A DNA stretch of 54,107 bases from Rahnella victoriana. Lineage in GTDB: Bacteria; Pseudomonadota; Gammaproteobacteria; Enterobacterales; Enterobacteriaceae. How positions within the stretch are numbered: position 1 is the first letter of the stretch; every line of letters starts with the position of its first letter. The stretch lies in assembly GCF_004330295.1 (NCBI RefSeq), contig NZ_SJOJ01000035.1, positions 1-54,107 on the forward strand, read 5' to 3'. The notes beneath the pieces were generated by a model. It worked only from the letters and a program-made list of their open reading frames with translations. It made no database searches and was not told the DNA's origin. Position numbers and translations under genes: made by a program. Shown piece after piece: positions 9,402 to 18,145 of this stretch.

Positions 9402-10562
9402 ATGTCGGCGTATCATCTCGATGCAAAGCTGGCGCAACAAATTGTTGCCCGCACAATGCAAATTATTGATAGTAATGTGAATGTCATGGATGGCCGCGGA
9501 AGGATTATCGGCAGTGGCGACGACCAGCGCCTTGGTGAATTGCACGAAGGGGCTTTACTGTCTATTTCGCAGGAACGTATTGTCGATATCGACGAAGGCG
9601 TGGCAAGGCATTTGCACGGTGTGCGTCCGGGCATCAACCTGCCGCTGCGTATTGATGGCCAGATCGTGGGCGTCATTGGTCTGACGGGCAATCCGTCTCA
9701 GTTGCGCCAGTACGGCGAACTGGTGTGTATGACCGCCGAAATGATGCTCGAACAAGCGCGTTTGCTGCATATGCTGGCGCAGGACAGTCGTCTGCGTGAA
9801 GAACTGGTGCTGAATTTGATCCGCGTGGACGAGCTTTCTCCGGCGCTGATGGAATGGGCGCAGCGTCTGGGCATCGACCTGAACCGGCCGCGCGTCGCTG
9901 CGGTGGTGGAGGTCGACAGCGGCCAGTTGGGTGTCGATTCCGCGATGGCCGAGCTGCAACAGCTGCAAACCCTGCTGACCACGCCGGAGCGCGACAACCT
10001 GATCGCCATTGTCTCCCTCACCGAAATGGTGGTGCTGAAACCGGCGCTGAACAGCTACGATCGCTGGGATCCGGACGGCCACCGCCAGCGCATCGATCAT
10101 CTGCTTTCCCGTATGACCGAAACCGGTCGTCTGCGCGTGCGCATTTCCCTCGGTAACTTCTTTACCGGCCCCGGCAGCATCGCCCGTTCGTACCGCACAG
10201 CGCGCACCACCATGACCGTCGGTAAACAGCGGATGCCGGAACAACGCTGCTATTTCTATCAGGATCTGATCCTGCCGGTGCTGCTCGACAGCCTGCGCGG
10301 CGGCTGGCAGGCCGACGAACTGGTGCGTCCGCTGGCCCGTCTGAAAGCCACTGACGGCAACGGATTATTGCGCCGCACGCTGACCTCGTGGTTCCACAAT
10401 AATGTGCAGCCGACCGCCACCTCGAAAGCCCTCTATATTCACCGTAATACGCTGGAATATCGCCTCAACCGCATCTCTGAATTAACCGGCCTGGATCTGG
10501 GGAATTTCGACGATCGTTTATTGCTGTATGTCGCGCTGCAATTAGATAACGACCAGTTGTGA
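9402..10562 (+). CDS. cdaR: Sugar diacid utilization regulator CdaR
   Basis: A transcriptional activator of glucarate, galactarate and glycerate use, 386 residues against 385 in E. coli. It has an N-terminal diacid-recognition domain (about 5-140), a middle region and a C-terminal PucR-type helix-turn-helix (KALYIHRNTLEYRLNRISELTG, broken here as KALYIHRNT and EYRLNRISELTG). The ATG at 9402 follows AGGGG. It sits directly upstream of gudPXD, its expected target, on the same strand but with its own promoter region. Confidence 0.96.
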   Translation: MSAYHLDAKLAQQIVARTMQIIDSNVNVMDGRGRIIGSGDDQRLGELHEGALLSISQERIVDIDEGVARHLHGVRPGINLPLRIDGQIVGVIGLTGNPSQLRQYGELVCMTAEMMLEQARLLHMLAQDSRLREELVLNLIRVDELSPALMEWAQRLGIDLNRPRVAAVVEVDSGQLGVDSAMAELQQLQTLLTTPERDNLIAIVSLTEMVVLKPALNSYDRWDPDGHRQRIDHLLSRMTETGRLRVRISLGNFFTGPGSIARSYRTARTTMTVGKQRMPEQRCYFYQDLILPVLLDSLRGGWQADELVRPLARLKATDGNGLLRRTLTSWFHNNVQPTATSKALYIHRNTLEYRLNRISELTGLDLGNFDDRLLLYVALQLDNDQL

Positions 10563-10603
10563 CAGCCATCACAGCTGTTTCATTTTTTGTGAAACAACTC
10601 GCA
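10558..10603 (+). promoter_or_regulatory. Tandem CRP sites upstream of gudP
   Basis: TGTGACAGCCATCACA at 10558-10573 is an exact match to TGTGA-N6-TCACA and overlaps the cdaR stop codon. A second site with one mismatch, TGTGA-AACAAC-TCGCA, lies at 10588-10603, 30 bp downstream, which is close to three helical turns. Catabolite control of sugar-acid genes is expected. Confidence 0.75.
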
Positions 10604-10609
10604 CGGCGC

Positions 10610-10620
10610 TGGGCATTTGC
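10610..10620 (+). promoter_or_regulatory. Candidate CdaR operator upstream of gudP
   Basis: This is the third exact copy of TGGGCATTTGC. Here GCATTT (10613-10618) is followed by AAATGC (10628-10633), giving a 6-bp inverted repeat. A TATACT at 10689-10694 could be the -10, with no good -35, as expected of an activator-dependent promoter. Confidence 0.5.
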
Positions 10621-10788
10621 CTCAGGATAAATGCAAAGGACGGTTCAAGCCTGTTGTATTGCCCAATGAGTAAAAGGAATGTTGTTCATATACTGGCTGC
10701 GTTCCTTCCTCTCTGAACCCTACAGTTCTGTGAATGGAATGACTTTTATCTCTGTGTAGAGGCGTTGTCATTAATTCCGGAGAACACC

Positions 10789-12162
10789 ATGGAAACTACC
10801 GTTTCAGCAGCCAGTGCCGTCAAAAAAAGAACTAACGCGCGCTACTGGATAGTGGTGATGTTATTTATTGTCACCTCATTTAATTACGGCGATCGTGCCA
10901 CGTTATCCATTGCCGGTTCGGCGATGGCCAAAGATATCGGACTGGATTCCGTCGGGATGGGCTATATCTTCTCGGCATTTTCCTGGGCGTATGTGATCGG
11001 GCAAATACCCGGTGGCTGGCTGCTGGATAAATTCGGCTCGAAAAAAGTGTATTTCTACAGCATTTTCATCTGGTCGTTGTTCACCCTGTTGCAGGGCTTC
11101 GTCGATGTCTTCAGCGGCTTCGGCATTGTCGTTTCGCTGTTTGCCTTACGTTTTCTTGTCGGTCTGGCCGAAGCGCCTTCCTTCCCCGGCAACAGCCGTA
11201 TCGTCGCGGCCTGGTTCCCGGCGCAGGAACGTGGCACCGCTGTTTCAATCTTTAACTCCGCGCAGTACTTCGCCACGGTAATTTTCGCCCCGATCATGGG
11301 CTGGCTGACGCATGAAGTGGGCTGGTCACACGTCTTCTTCTTTATGGGCGGTCTGGGGATTGTACTGAGTTTCATCTGGCTGAAAGTGATCCACGATCCG
11401 AAAGATCATCCGGGCGTGAATCAGGCGGAACTCGATTACATGGAAGCCGGTGGCGCACTGATCAACATGGATCAGAAGACCACCAAAAAAGCCGTCGTCA
11501 AAGGCGAAAAAGCCTTCCAGCTTAAGCAATTACTGAAATCACGCATGATGATTGGCATCTACATCGGCCAGTACTGCATCAATGCGCTGACCTACTTCTT
11601 CATCACCTGGTTCCCGGTGTATCTGGTGCAGGCGCGCGGCATGTCGATCCTCAAAGCGGGCATGGTGGCCTCGGTGCCGGCAATTTGCGGCTTCCTCGGC
11701 GGCGTACTGGGCGGGGTTATTTCCGACTGGCTGATGCGCAGAACCAACAACCTGACGCTGTCGCGCAAGGCACCGATTGTGATCGGCATGCTGTTGTCGA
11801 TGTCGATGATCTTCTGCAACTACGTCAGCACCGAATGGATGGTGGTCGGCATTATGGCCTTCGCCTTCTTCGGCAAAGGGCTGGGCGCATTGGGCTGGGC
11901 AGTGATGGCCGACACCGCACCGAAAGAAATCAGCGGGCTGAGCGGCGGGCTGTTCAACATGTTCGGTAACGTCTCCGGCATCATCACCCCCATCGCCATC
12001 GGCTACATTATCGGCACCACAGGTTCCTTCAACGGCGCGCTGATTTATGTCGGCATCCACGCGCTGCTCGCCGTGGTCAGCTACCTGTTTATTGTCGGAA
12101 AAATCGAACGCATCCAGCTTCGCCCGTATGCCGTTACCGGCACAGTAAAAGGAGAAAGATAA
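10789..12162 (+). CDS. gudP: D-glucarate/H+ symporter GudP (MFS)
   Basis: An inner-membrane transporter of the major facilitator superfamily (anion:cation symporter group) that imports glucarate and galactarate, 457 residues with about 12 membrane segments. The family opening [20 protein letters not shown] and the loop-2 motif [13 protein letters not shown] are visible. I chose the ATG at 10789 because CCGGAG precedes it at good spacing. Eight extra in-frame codons upstream look untranslated. Its stop overlaps the gudX start by one base (TAATG), so translation is coupled. Confidence 0.95.
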   Translation: METTVSAASAVKKRTNARYWIVVMLFIVTSFNYGDRATLSIAGSAMAKDIGLDSVGMGYIFSAFSWAYVIGQIPGGWLLDKFGSKKVYFYSIFIWSLFTLLQGFVDVFSGFGIVVSLFALRFLVGLAEAPSFPGNSRIVAAWFPAQERGTAVSIFNSAQYFATVIFAPIMGWLTHEVGWSHVFFFMGGLGIVLSFIWLKVIHDPKDHPGVNQAELDYMEAGGALINMDQKTTKKAVVKGEKAFQLKQLLKSRMMIGIYIGQYCINALTYFFITWFPVYLVQARGMSILKAGMVASVPAICGFLGGVLGGVISDWLMRRTNNLTLSRKAPIVIGMLLSMSMIFCNYVSTEWMVVGIMAFAFFGKGLGALGWAVMADTAPKEISGLSGGLFNMFGNVSGIITPIAIGYIIGTTGSFNGALIYVGIHALLAVVSYLFIVGKIERIQLRPYAVTGTVKGER

Positions 12163-13502
12163 TGAGTACGCCATCCTCACCGGTCATCACGGATATGCAG
12201 GTTATTCCGGTGGCAGGGCATGACAGCATGCTGATGAATATCGGGGGCGCACACGGCGCTTACTTCACCCGCAATATCGTGATCCTCAAAGACAGCGCCG
12301 GAAATACCGGCGTCGGCGAAGCGCCGGGCGGAGAGGTGATCTACAACACGCTGGTGGAAGCCATTGCGCAGGTGAAGGGTCAGGAAGTGGCGCGCATGAA
12401 CCGGCTGGTGCATCAGATCCACGCCGGTAATCAGTCGTCGGATTTTGATTCTTTCGGCAAAGGCGCGTGGACGTTTGAACTGCGGGTGAACGCCGTCGCC
12501 GCACTGGAAGCCGCGCTGCTGGATCTGATGGGCAAATTCCTCGGCGTGCCGGTGTGCGAGTTGCTCGGGCCGGGCAAACAGCGTGATGAAGTGACGGTGC
12601 TCGGTTATCTCTTTTATATCGGCGACCGGCAGAAAACCGATTTGCCGTATCAGGAAGGCGAGCGCGGCACGCACGACTGGTATCACCTGCGTCATCAGGA
12701 AGCGATGAACAGTGAGGCGGTGGTGCGGCTGGCGGAAGCGGCGCAGGATCGTTATGGCTTCAAAGATTTCAAACTCAAAGGCGGCGTGCTGCCGGGCGAG
12801 CAGGAGATCGATGCGATCAAGGCGCTGGCAAAACGTTTTCCTGATGCGCGAATTACTGTCGATCCGAACGGCGCGTGGCTGCTGGATGAAGCCATCGACC
12901 TGTGCAAAGACCTGCATGGGATCCTCAGTTACGCCGAAGATCCGTGCGGCGCGGAGCAGGGCTTTTCCGGCCGCGAGGTGATGGCCGAATTCCGCCGTGC
13001 GACAGGCTTACCGGTGGCGACCAACATGATCGCCACCAACTGGCGTGAGATGCAGCACGCGGTGATGTTGCAGTCGGTGGATATCCCGCTGGCGGATCCG
13101 CATTTCTGGACGCTGCACGGTGCGGTGCGCGTCGCGCAACTTTGCGACGAATGGGGCCTGACCTGGGGCTGCCATTCGAATAACCATTTTGATATTTCGC
13201 TGGCGATGTTTACCCATGTTGGCGCGGCCGTACCGGGTAAACCGACTGCGATAGACACGCACTGGATCTGGCAGGAAGGCAACCAGCGCCTGACCAAAGA
13301 GCCGCTGCAAATTGTGAACGGGAAAATCAAAGTGCCAGAAAAACCGGGGCTGGGCGTGGAGATCGACATGGATCAAATCCATCGCGCCCACGAGTTACAC
13401 CGGAAATTGCCGACCGGCGCGCGTAACGATGCCGCCGCGATGCAGTATCTGATCCCCGGCTGGACATTCGATCGCAAGCGCCCGGCCATGGGGCGCGGTT
13501 AA
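12162..13502 (+). CDS. gudX: Glucarate dehydratase-related protein GudX
   Basis: An enolase-superfamily protein of 446 residues, a paralogue of the gudD product that follows. The chemistry residues are kept: K204/K206 (FKLKGG), D234, E259, N288 and H338 (GCHSNNHFD). It diverges in the capping region at 90-110, where GudD has [12 protein letters not shown] and this protein has [12 protein letters not shown]. In E. coli GudX has weak glucarate dehydratase activity and its role is not settled. Assignment to GudX rather than GudD rests on this divergence and on gene order. Confidence 0.92.
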   Translation: MSTPSSPVITDMQVIPVAGHDSMLMNIGGAHGAYFTRNIVILKDSAGNTGVGEAPGGEVIYNTLVEAIAQVKGQEVARMNRLVHQIHAGNQSSDFDSFGKGAWTFELRVNAVAALEAALLDLMGKFLGVPVCELLGPGKQRDEVTVLGYLFYIGDRQKTDLPYQEGERGTHDWYHLRHQEAMNSEAVVRLAEAAQDRYGFKDFKLKGGVLPGEQEIDAIKALAKRFPDARITVDPNGAWLLDEAIDLCKDLHGILSYAEDPCGAEQGFSGREVMAEFRRATGLPVATNMIATNWREMQHAVMLQSVDIPLADPHFWTLHGAVRVAQLCDEWGLTWGCHSNNHFDISLAMFTHVGAAVPGKPTAIDTHWIWQEGNQRLTKEPLQIVNGKIKVPEKPGLGVEIDMDQIHRAHELHRKLPTGARNDAAAMQYLIPGWTFDRKRPAMGRG

Positions 13503-13530
13503 CGGAATCTGACGTTACTAAGGAGTAAGC

Positions 13531-14868
13531 ATGACCTCTTCATCTACACCTAAAATTGTCTCCATGCAGGTGATCCCGGTTGCCGGACACGACAGCATGT
13601 TGCTGAATCTCAGCGGTGCGCATGCGCCGTTTTTCACCCGTAACATCCTGATCCTCAAAGACAGCAGTGGTAACACCGGCGTCGGTGAAGTACCGGGCGG
13701 TGAGAAAATCCGTCAGACGCTGGATGATGCCGCGTTGCTGGTGACCGGCAAAACGCTGGGTGAATACAAGAATGTGATGACGGCGGTGCGCGAAAAATTC
13801 GCTGACCGCGATGCCTCCGGCCGGGGTTTACAGACCTTCGATTTACGCACCACCATTCATGTCGTGACGGCGATTGAAGCCGCGATGCTGGACTTGCTCG
13901 GTAAGCATCTGGGCGTCACCGTGGCGTCATTGCTGGGCGACGGACAGCAGCGCGATGAAGTCGAAATGCTTGGCTATCTGTTCTACGTCGGCGACCGCAA
14001 CAAAACCTCGCTGGGCTATCAGAGCCAGCCGGATGACCGCTGTGACTGGTATCGTCTGCGCCATGAAGAAGCGCTGACACCGGCGGCAGTGGTGCGTCTG
14101 GCGGAAGCGGCGTATGACAAATACGGCTTTAACGATTTCAAACTGAAAGGCGGCGTTCTGGCAGGCAGTGAAGAGGCCGAAGCCGTGACGGCGCTGGCGC
14201 AGCGGTTCCCGCAGGCGCGCATTACCCTTGATCCCAACGGGGCCTGGTCGCTGAATGAAGCGATCGCACTGGGTAAACAACTGCTCGGCGTGCTGGCTTA
14301 CGCCGAAGATCCGTGCGGCGCAGAGCAGGGCTTCTCCGGGCGTGAAGTGATGGCGGAATTCCGTCAGGCAACCGGCCTGCCGACCGCCACCAATATGATC
14401 GCCACCGACTGGCGTCAGATGGGGCATACCATCCAGCTTAAATCCGTGGATATTCCGCTGGCGGATCCGCATTTCTGGACCATGCAGGGGTCGGTGCGCG
14501 TGGCGCAAATGTGTCACGAATGGGGGCTGACCTGGGGCTCGCACTCCAACAATCACTTTGATATTTCGCTGGCGATGTTCACGCAGGTGGCGGCGGCGGC
14601 ACCGGGCAAAATCACCGCCATCGACACCCACTGGATCTGGCAGGAAGGCAATCAGCGCCTGACCAGAGAACCGTTGCAGATCAAAGGCGGTAAGGTGCGT
14701 GTGCCGGAACAGCCGGGTCTGGGCGTAGAGCTGGATATGGATCAGGTAATGAAGGCGCACGAGCTGTACAAAGGCATGGGGCTGGGCGCGCGTAACGATG
14801 CGCAGGGCATGCAGTTCCTGGTGCCGGACTGGACGTTTGATCCGAAAAGGCCGTGTCTGGTGCGCTGA
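13531..14868 (+). CDS. gudD: Glucarate dehydratase GudD
   Basis: Converts D-glucarate or L-idarate to 5-keto-4-deoxyglucarate, the first catabolic step after uptake. 445 residues, enolase superfamily, with K204/K206 (FKLKGG), metal ligands D234, E259 and N288, and the base H338 (GSHSNNHFD). The sequence follows E. coli GudD closely throughout, including the [12 protein letters not shown] capping segment. AAGGAG lies before the ATG and 28 bases separate it from gudX. The aldolase and reductase steps (garL, garR, garK) are not in this window. Confidence 0.96.
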   Translation: MTSSSTPKIVSMQVIPVAGHDSMLLNLSGAHAPFFTRNILILKDSSGNTGVGEVPGGEKIRQTLDDAALLVTGKTLGEYKNVMTAVREKFADRDASGRGLQTFDLRTTIHVVTAIEAAMLDLLGKHLGVTVASLLGDGQQRDEVEMLGYLFYVGDRNKTSLGYQSQPDDRCDWYRLRHEEALTPAAVVRLAEAAYDKYGFNDFKLKGGVLAGSEEAEAVTALAQRFPQARITLDPNGAWSLNEAIALGKQLLGVLAYAEDPCGAEQGFSGREVMAEFRQATGLPTATNMIATDWRQMGHTIQLKSVDIPLADPHFWTMQGSVRVAQMCHEWGLTWGSHSNNHFDISLAMFTQVAAAAPGKITAIDTHWIWQEGNQRLTREPLQIKGGKVRVPEQPGLGVELDMDQVMKAHELYKGMGLGARNDAQGMQFLVPDWTFDPKRPCLVR

Positions 14869-14893
14869 TCATCGGCGGGATCCGCACCCTTAA

Positions 14894-14922
14894 AAAAGCC
14901 TCTCGCATGAGAGGCTTTTTAC
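14894..14922 (+). terminator. Intrinsic terminator of the gud operon
   Basis: An 11-bp stem AAAAGCCTCTC and GAGAGGCTTTT around GCAT. A-rich and T-rich flanks on both sides let it serve the convergent downstream gene as well. Confidence 0.92.
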
Positions 14923-14937
14923 GTTCAGAAGGCCAGA

Positions 14938-15756
14938 TCAGCTGCGGGCGTGTGCCGCCGCCTTTTCAATTTGCTCATCAGACGGGCGTACGCCGGTATA
15001 CAGCACGAACTGCTCGACGGCCTGCAAGGTGGCGACTTCCGCACCGGTGATCACTTTTTTGCCGTGTTCACGGCCATAGCGGATCAGCGGGGTTTCTGCC
15101 GGCAGCGCGACGACGTCAAAGACGATGCTGGCGCGGTCAATCACCGCCGGTTCAAAGGCCAGCGAATCGGCTTCCGGGCCACCGGCCATGCCGATGGGCG
15201 TGACGTTCACCACCATATCGACGGCCAGATCACCGATGTCGGCTTTCCATTCGTAACCGTATTCTTCCGCCAGTGCGCGACCATTGGCTTCGTTACGGGC
15301 AATGATATAGCCCTTTTTGAAACCGGCATCACGGATGGCCGCGACCACCGCTTTACCCATGCCGCCGCTGCCGCGCAGGGCGAAAACGGCGTCACGCGGC
15401 ACCTGATGGCTGTCGAGCAGACGGGCGACGGCAATGTAATCGGTATTGTAAGCGCGCAGGAAACCGTCGTCATTGACGATGGTATTCACGGACTGAATGG
15501 CGGTGGCGGAAGGATCCAACTCATCAAGGAACGGAATGCAGACTTCCTTGAACGGCATCGAGACTGCGCAGCCGCGAATACCCAGCGCGCGCACGCCTTT
15601 CACGGCGGCTTCGATGTCTTTGGTGGAAAAGGCTTTGTAGACGAAGTTCAGGTCTAACGCCTGATAAAGGCTGTTATGAAAACGGGTGCCGAAATTTCCC
15701 GGACGACCGGAAAGGGACATACACAGCTGTGTATCTTTATTAATTTCCCGACTCAT
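14938..15756 (-). CDS. Shikimate dehydrogenase-like protein (SdhL type)
   Basis: An NADP-dependent oxidoreductase of the AroE superfamily, 272 residues. The sequence follows Haemophilus HI0607 (SdhL) closely, for example NKDTQLCMSLSGRPGNFGT, GCAVSMPFKE and LRAYNTDYIA. That enzyme oxidises shikimate only weakly and its natural substrate is unclear. A Rossmann glycine turn (GSGGMGKAV) and a catalytic-type lysine in SMPFKE are present. The ATG at 15756 is preceded by AGGAG, and the open frame upstream lacks similarity. It converges on gudD and diverges from alkB. Confidence 0.9.
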   Translation of the reverse strand: MSREINKDTQLCMSLSGRPGNFGTRFHNSLYQALDLNFVYKAFSTKDIEAAVKGVRALGIRGCAVSMPFKEVCIPFLDELDPSATAIQSVNTIVNDDGFLRAYNTDYIAVARLLDSHQVPRDAVFALRGSGGMGKAVVAAIRDAGFKKGYIIARNEANGRALAEEYGYEWKADIGDLAVDMVVNVTPIGMAGGPEADSLAFEPAVIDRASIVFDVVALPAETPLIRYGREHGKKVITGAEVATLQAVEQFVLYTGVRPSDEQIEKAAAHARS

Positions 15757-15879
15757 GATGCTCTCCTGAAAGGGCTTATTGATCTTACTGAACCTTAGCT
15801 GAAACGATCCGCCCCGACAATCTGAGTCTGTCTCAAATCGGCTGTTATACTTAACACAGGCATGAACGCGGAGGCTGAC

Positions 15880-16533
15880 ATGAATTTGGATCTTTTTGAT
15901 CACCCTGATTTTCACCCGAACTGGCGGGAAGATCTGTGCCCCGGCGCGGTGGTGTTACGCGGTGCGGCGCTGGCAGAAGATGTGGCGTTACTGGCGGAGA
16001 TCGACCGTATCGCCGGTCTGGTGCCTTTTCAGTATCGCGCCACGCCGGGCGGTTACGCGATGTCGGTGGCGATGACCAATTGCGGCGATGTCGGCTGGGT
16101 GACGGACCGGGCGGGGTATCGCTATCAGGCCGTCTCGCCGGAAAGCCATCAGCAATGGCCGCCGATGCCGGACCTGTTTCGCCAGCTTGCGGTAAACGCC
16201 GCAGAGCAGGCGGGATTTCCCGGTTTCGCGCCCGATGCGTGCCTGATCAACCGCTATCAGCCGGGCGCAAAAATGAGCCTGCATCAGGATAAAGACGAGC
16301 ACGATTTCGGCCAGCCGATTGTCTCGGTCTCGCTGGGCTTACCGGCGGTATTTCAGTTCGGCGGTATGGAACGCAGCGACAAAACGCAGCGTGTGCCGCT
16401 GATGCACGGCGATATTGTGGTGTGGGGCGGCCCGTCGCGGCTGCGTTATCACGGCGTATTGCCGCTGAAAGCGGGCGAGCATCCGCTGACCGGTCAGTAC
16501 CGGTTTAACCTGACTTTCAGAAAAGCAACGTAA
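15880..16533 (+). CDS. alkB: DNA/RNA alkylation repair dioxygenase AlkB
   Basis: An Fe(II)/2-oxoglutarate dioxygenase that removes methyl groups from 1-methyladenine and 3-methylcytosine. It has 217 residues from the ATG at 15880 (MNLDLF, preceded by GGAGG), against 216 in E. coli. The iron ligands H135, D137 and H191 and the oxoglutarate arginines R208 and R214 are present, with the substrate-lid motif PGGYAMSVAMTNCG. No ada gene is adjacent, unlike in E. coli. Confidence 0.96.
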   Translation: MNLDLFDHPDFHPNWREDLCPGAVVLRGAALAEDVALLAEIDRIAGLVPFQYRATPGGYAMSVAMTNCGDVGWVTDRAGYRYQAVSPESHQQWPPMPDLFRQLAVNAAEQAGFPGFAPDACLINRYQPGAKMSLHQDKDEHDFGQPIVSVSLGLPAVFQFGGMERSDKTQRVPLMHGDIVVWGGPSRLRYHGVLPLKAGEHPLTGQYRFNLTFRKAT

Positions 16534-16641
16534 AACGGGGTGATCAGGCCGTAAAGCACAGGACTTTGTCCTCATTCTGCTTTACACTGCCGCCCTGCAA
16601 AAACTGACATGTTGAATAAATAATTACTTAGGCGGTAAGCG

Positions 16642-17121
16642 ATGAACGGCGTAATCACAACCTGGTTTGAAGATAAAGGTTTCGGTTTTATCAAAGATGA
16701 AAACGGCGATAACCGTTATTTCCACGTGATTAAAGTTGCAAACCCTGAGCTGATTAAGAAAGATGCGACAGTGACCTTTGAGCCGACCACCAACAACAAA
16801 GGGCTTTCCGCCTTTGCGGTGAAGGTCGAGCCGGAAAGCAAATACATCTTTATTGCCGGTGAGCGCATCAAAATCACCAGCATCAAATCCTTCCTGGCCT
16901 TCAATGAAGAAGTGCCTGCGGAAACCAAGATCGACAAAGAAAACGCGGTACTTTCCGTCGGGCTGCTGATGAACCGTATCCGCCCGCAGGAAGAAGAGAA
17001 AAAAGCCGAAACCCGCACCATGAAAAAGCTGCTGATCACCACTTTCCAGAACAGCACTTATGTTTTCACTGAAGACGAAATCGACGTGGATGCGACGGTC
17101 AAAACGCTGAAAGCCCTGTAA
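16642..17121 (+). CDS. Cold-shock-domain protein with C-terminal extension
   Basis: 159 residues. The first 65 form a cold-shock (OB-fold) domain with RNP1-like KGFGFI (12-17) and an aromatic YFHVI in place of the usual VFVHF. The remaining 90 residues are charged, include an EEEKKAE stretch, and resemble no domain I know. It is probably a single-stranded RNA- or DNA-binding protein. It is monocistronic, with GGCGG before the ATG and a hairpin after the stop. Confidence 0.8.
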   Translation: MNGVITTWFEDKGFGFIKDENGDNRYFHVIKVANPELIKKDATVTFEPTTNNKGLSAFAVKVEPESKYIFIAGERIKITSIKSFLAFNEEVPAETKIDKENAVLSVGLLMNRIRPQEEEKKAETRTMKKLLITTFQNSTYVFTEDEIDVDATVKTLKAL

Positions 17122-17136
17122 TTTCCTGCCTTAAAA

Positions 17137-17170
17137 CCGGTGCGCTTCTGCCGCACCGGGTCTGTTTCTC
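17137..17170. terminator. Hairpin between convergent genes
   Basis: An 8-bp stem CCGGTGCG and CGCACCGG with a 7-base loop, between the cold-shock gene and the end of the pilus operon. The T run is weak on both strands. Confidence 0.55.
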
Positions 17171-17176
17171 CCTTCG

Positions 17177-18145
17177 TTAATACGTCACCGTGACCGTGAC
17201 CGTGTCGCTGTAGTTCCCGGCGGGCTGATTGCTTTGCGCCAGATTCACCGACGCGGTGTACGGGAACGATTGTGATGTGCCGGTGCCGGTCGCGCTGCTG
17301 TTGGTGGCGGCCGTCCAGACCGTGCTGTCGCCCTTAAAGATCTGATATTGCAGATAACTGGTGGTGCTGCCGACGGTGGACGCCATCTGCCGGTACTGGC
17401 CTGAACCCGGCACGCTGCTGGTCAGGTTAACGGAATAACTGGCGTTCAGCGTACAGCGCACGCTGATGGTATTCGCCACCACAGTCGTCAGACCGGAAGG
17501 CAGGGCCGCGCTGCCAAAACCAACGTTCGGCGCACTGTCGATATAGCAAAAATTAGTGACGTTGAGCGTCAGGTTGACGTTGCCACTGACATTGCCGGTA
17601 TCGGCGATACACAGCAACGTGCCGACGGCCACCGAGCAGATGTTCCATCTCCAGGCGATAGGGACGGTATCGGTATAGGTGCCCGCCGCCAGATTGGACA
17701 GCGTTTGGGGCATGACATACAGGGGTAACGTACCGTTCGGCCCGGAGAACAAACCCAGTAATCCCAGGGCGGTGGTGCTGCTCCAGCTAATCACATCGCC
17801 CTGGTTATACACCGTGCCGCAACTGCCGTCTTTACACAGGCTGTAAGGCAGATACTGGTTGGTCGCTGCGCTGTACAGGCGCGGCTGCGAGCCGCTCGGA
17901 TGCAGTGTGGCGCCAATGGTGGCGGTGATGGTGTTGGTGCCGCCGATACTCAGCAACGGGCCGGTGCAACTTAAGCCGCTGCCGCCTGCGGTCACCAGCG
18001 GCGAAGAGCTGACGGCAAAGGAATTTTGAGTGCCCAGCGTGATGGTGGTGGCCGCCGTGGTGCATCCCGCCCGCGCCAGCGATGTCGCACCCAGCAACAG
18101 CATCAGCAGTAATCCCTGCGTTATCCACCGCCTGAAAATTCTCAT
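17177..18145 (-). CDS. csuE: Csu-type pilus tip adhesin
   Basis: The last gene of an archaic chaperone-usher pilus operon. The product is 322 residues with a signal peptide ending near residue 26 (LARAG). It has two spore-coat-U-type domains: an N-terminal one (27-180) that would be the exposed adhesin domain, and a C-terminal pilin domain (about 195-322) ending in TVTVTY, the donor-strand-accepting end. Twice the subunit length and the terminal position match CsuE of Acinetobacter. Its ATG overlaps the usher stop by four bases. Confidence 0.88.
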   Translation of the reverse strand: MRIFRRWITQGLLLMLLLGATSLARAGCTTAATTITLGTQNSFAVSSSPLVTAGGSGLSCTGPLLSIGGTNTITATIGATLHPSGSQPRLYSAATNQYLPYSLCKDGSCGTVYNQGDVISWSSTTALGLLGLFSGPNGTLPLYVMPQTLSNLAAGTYTDTVPIAWRWNICSVAVGTLLCIADTGNVSGNVNLTLNVTNFCYIDSAPNVGFGSAALPSGLTTVVANTISVRCTLNASYSVNLTSSVPGSGQYRQMASTVGSTTSYLQYQIFKGDSTVWTAATNSSATGTGTSQSFPYTASVNLAQSNQPAGNYSDTVTVTVTY

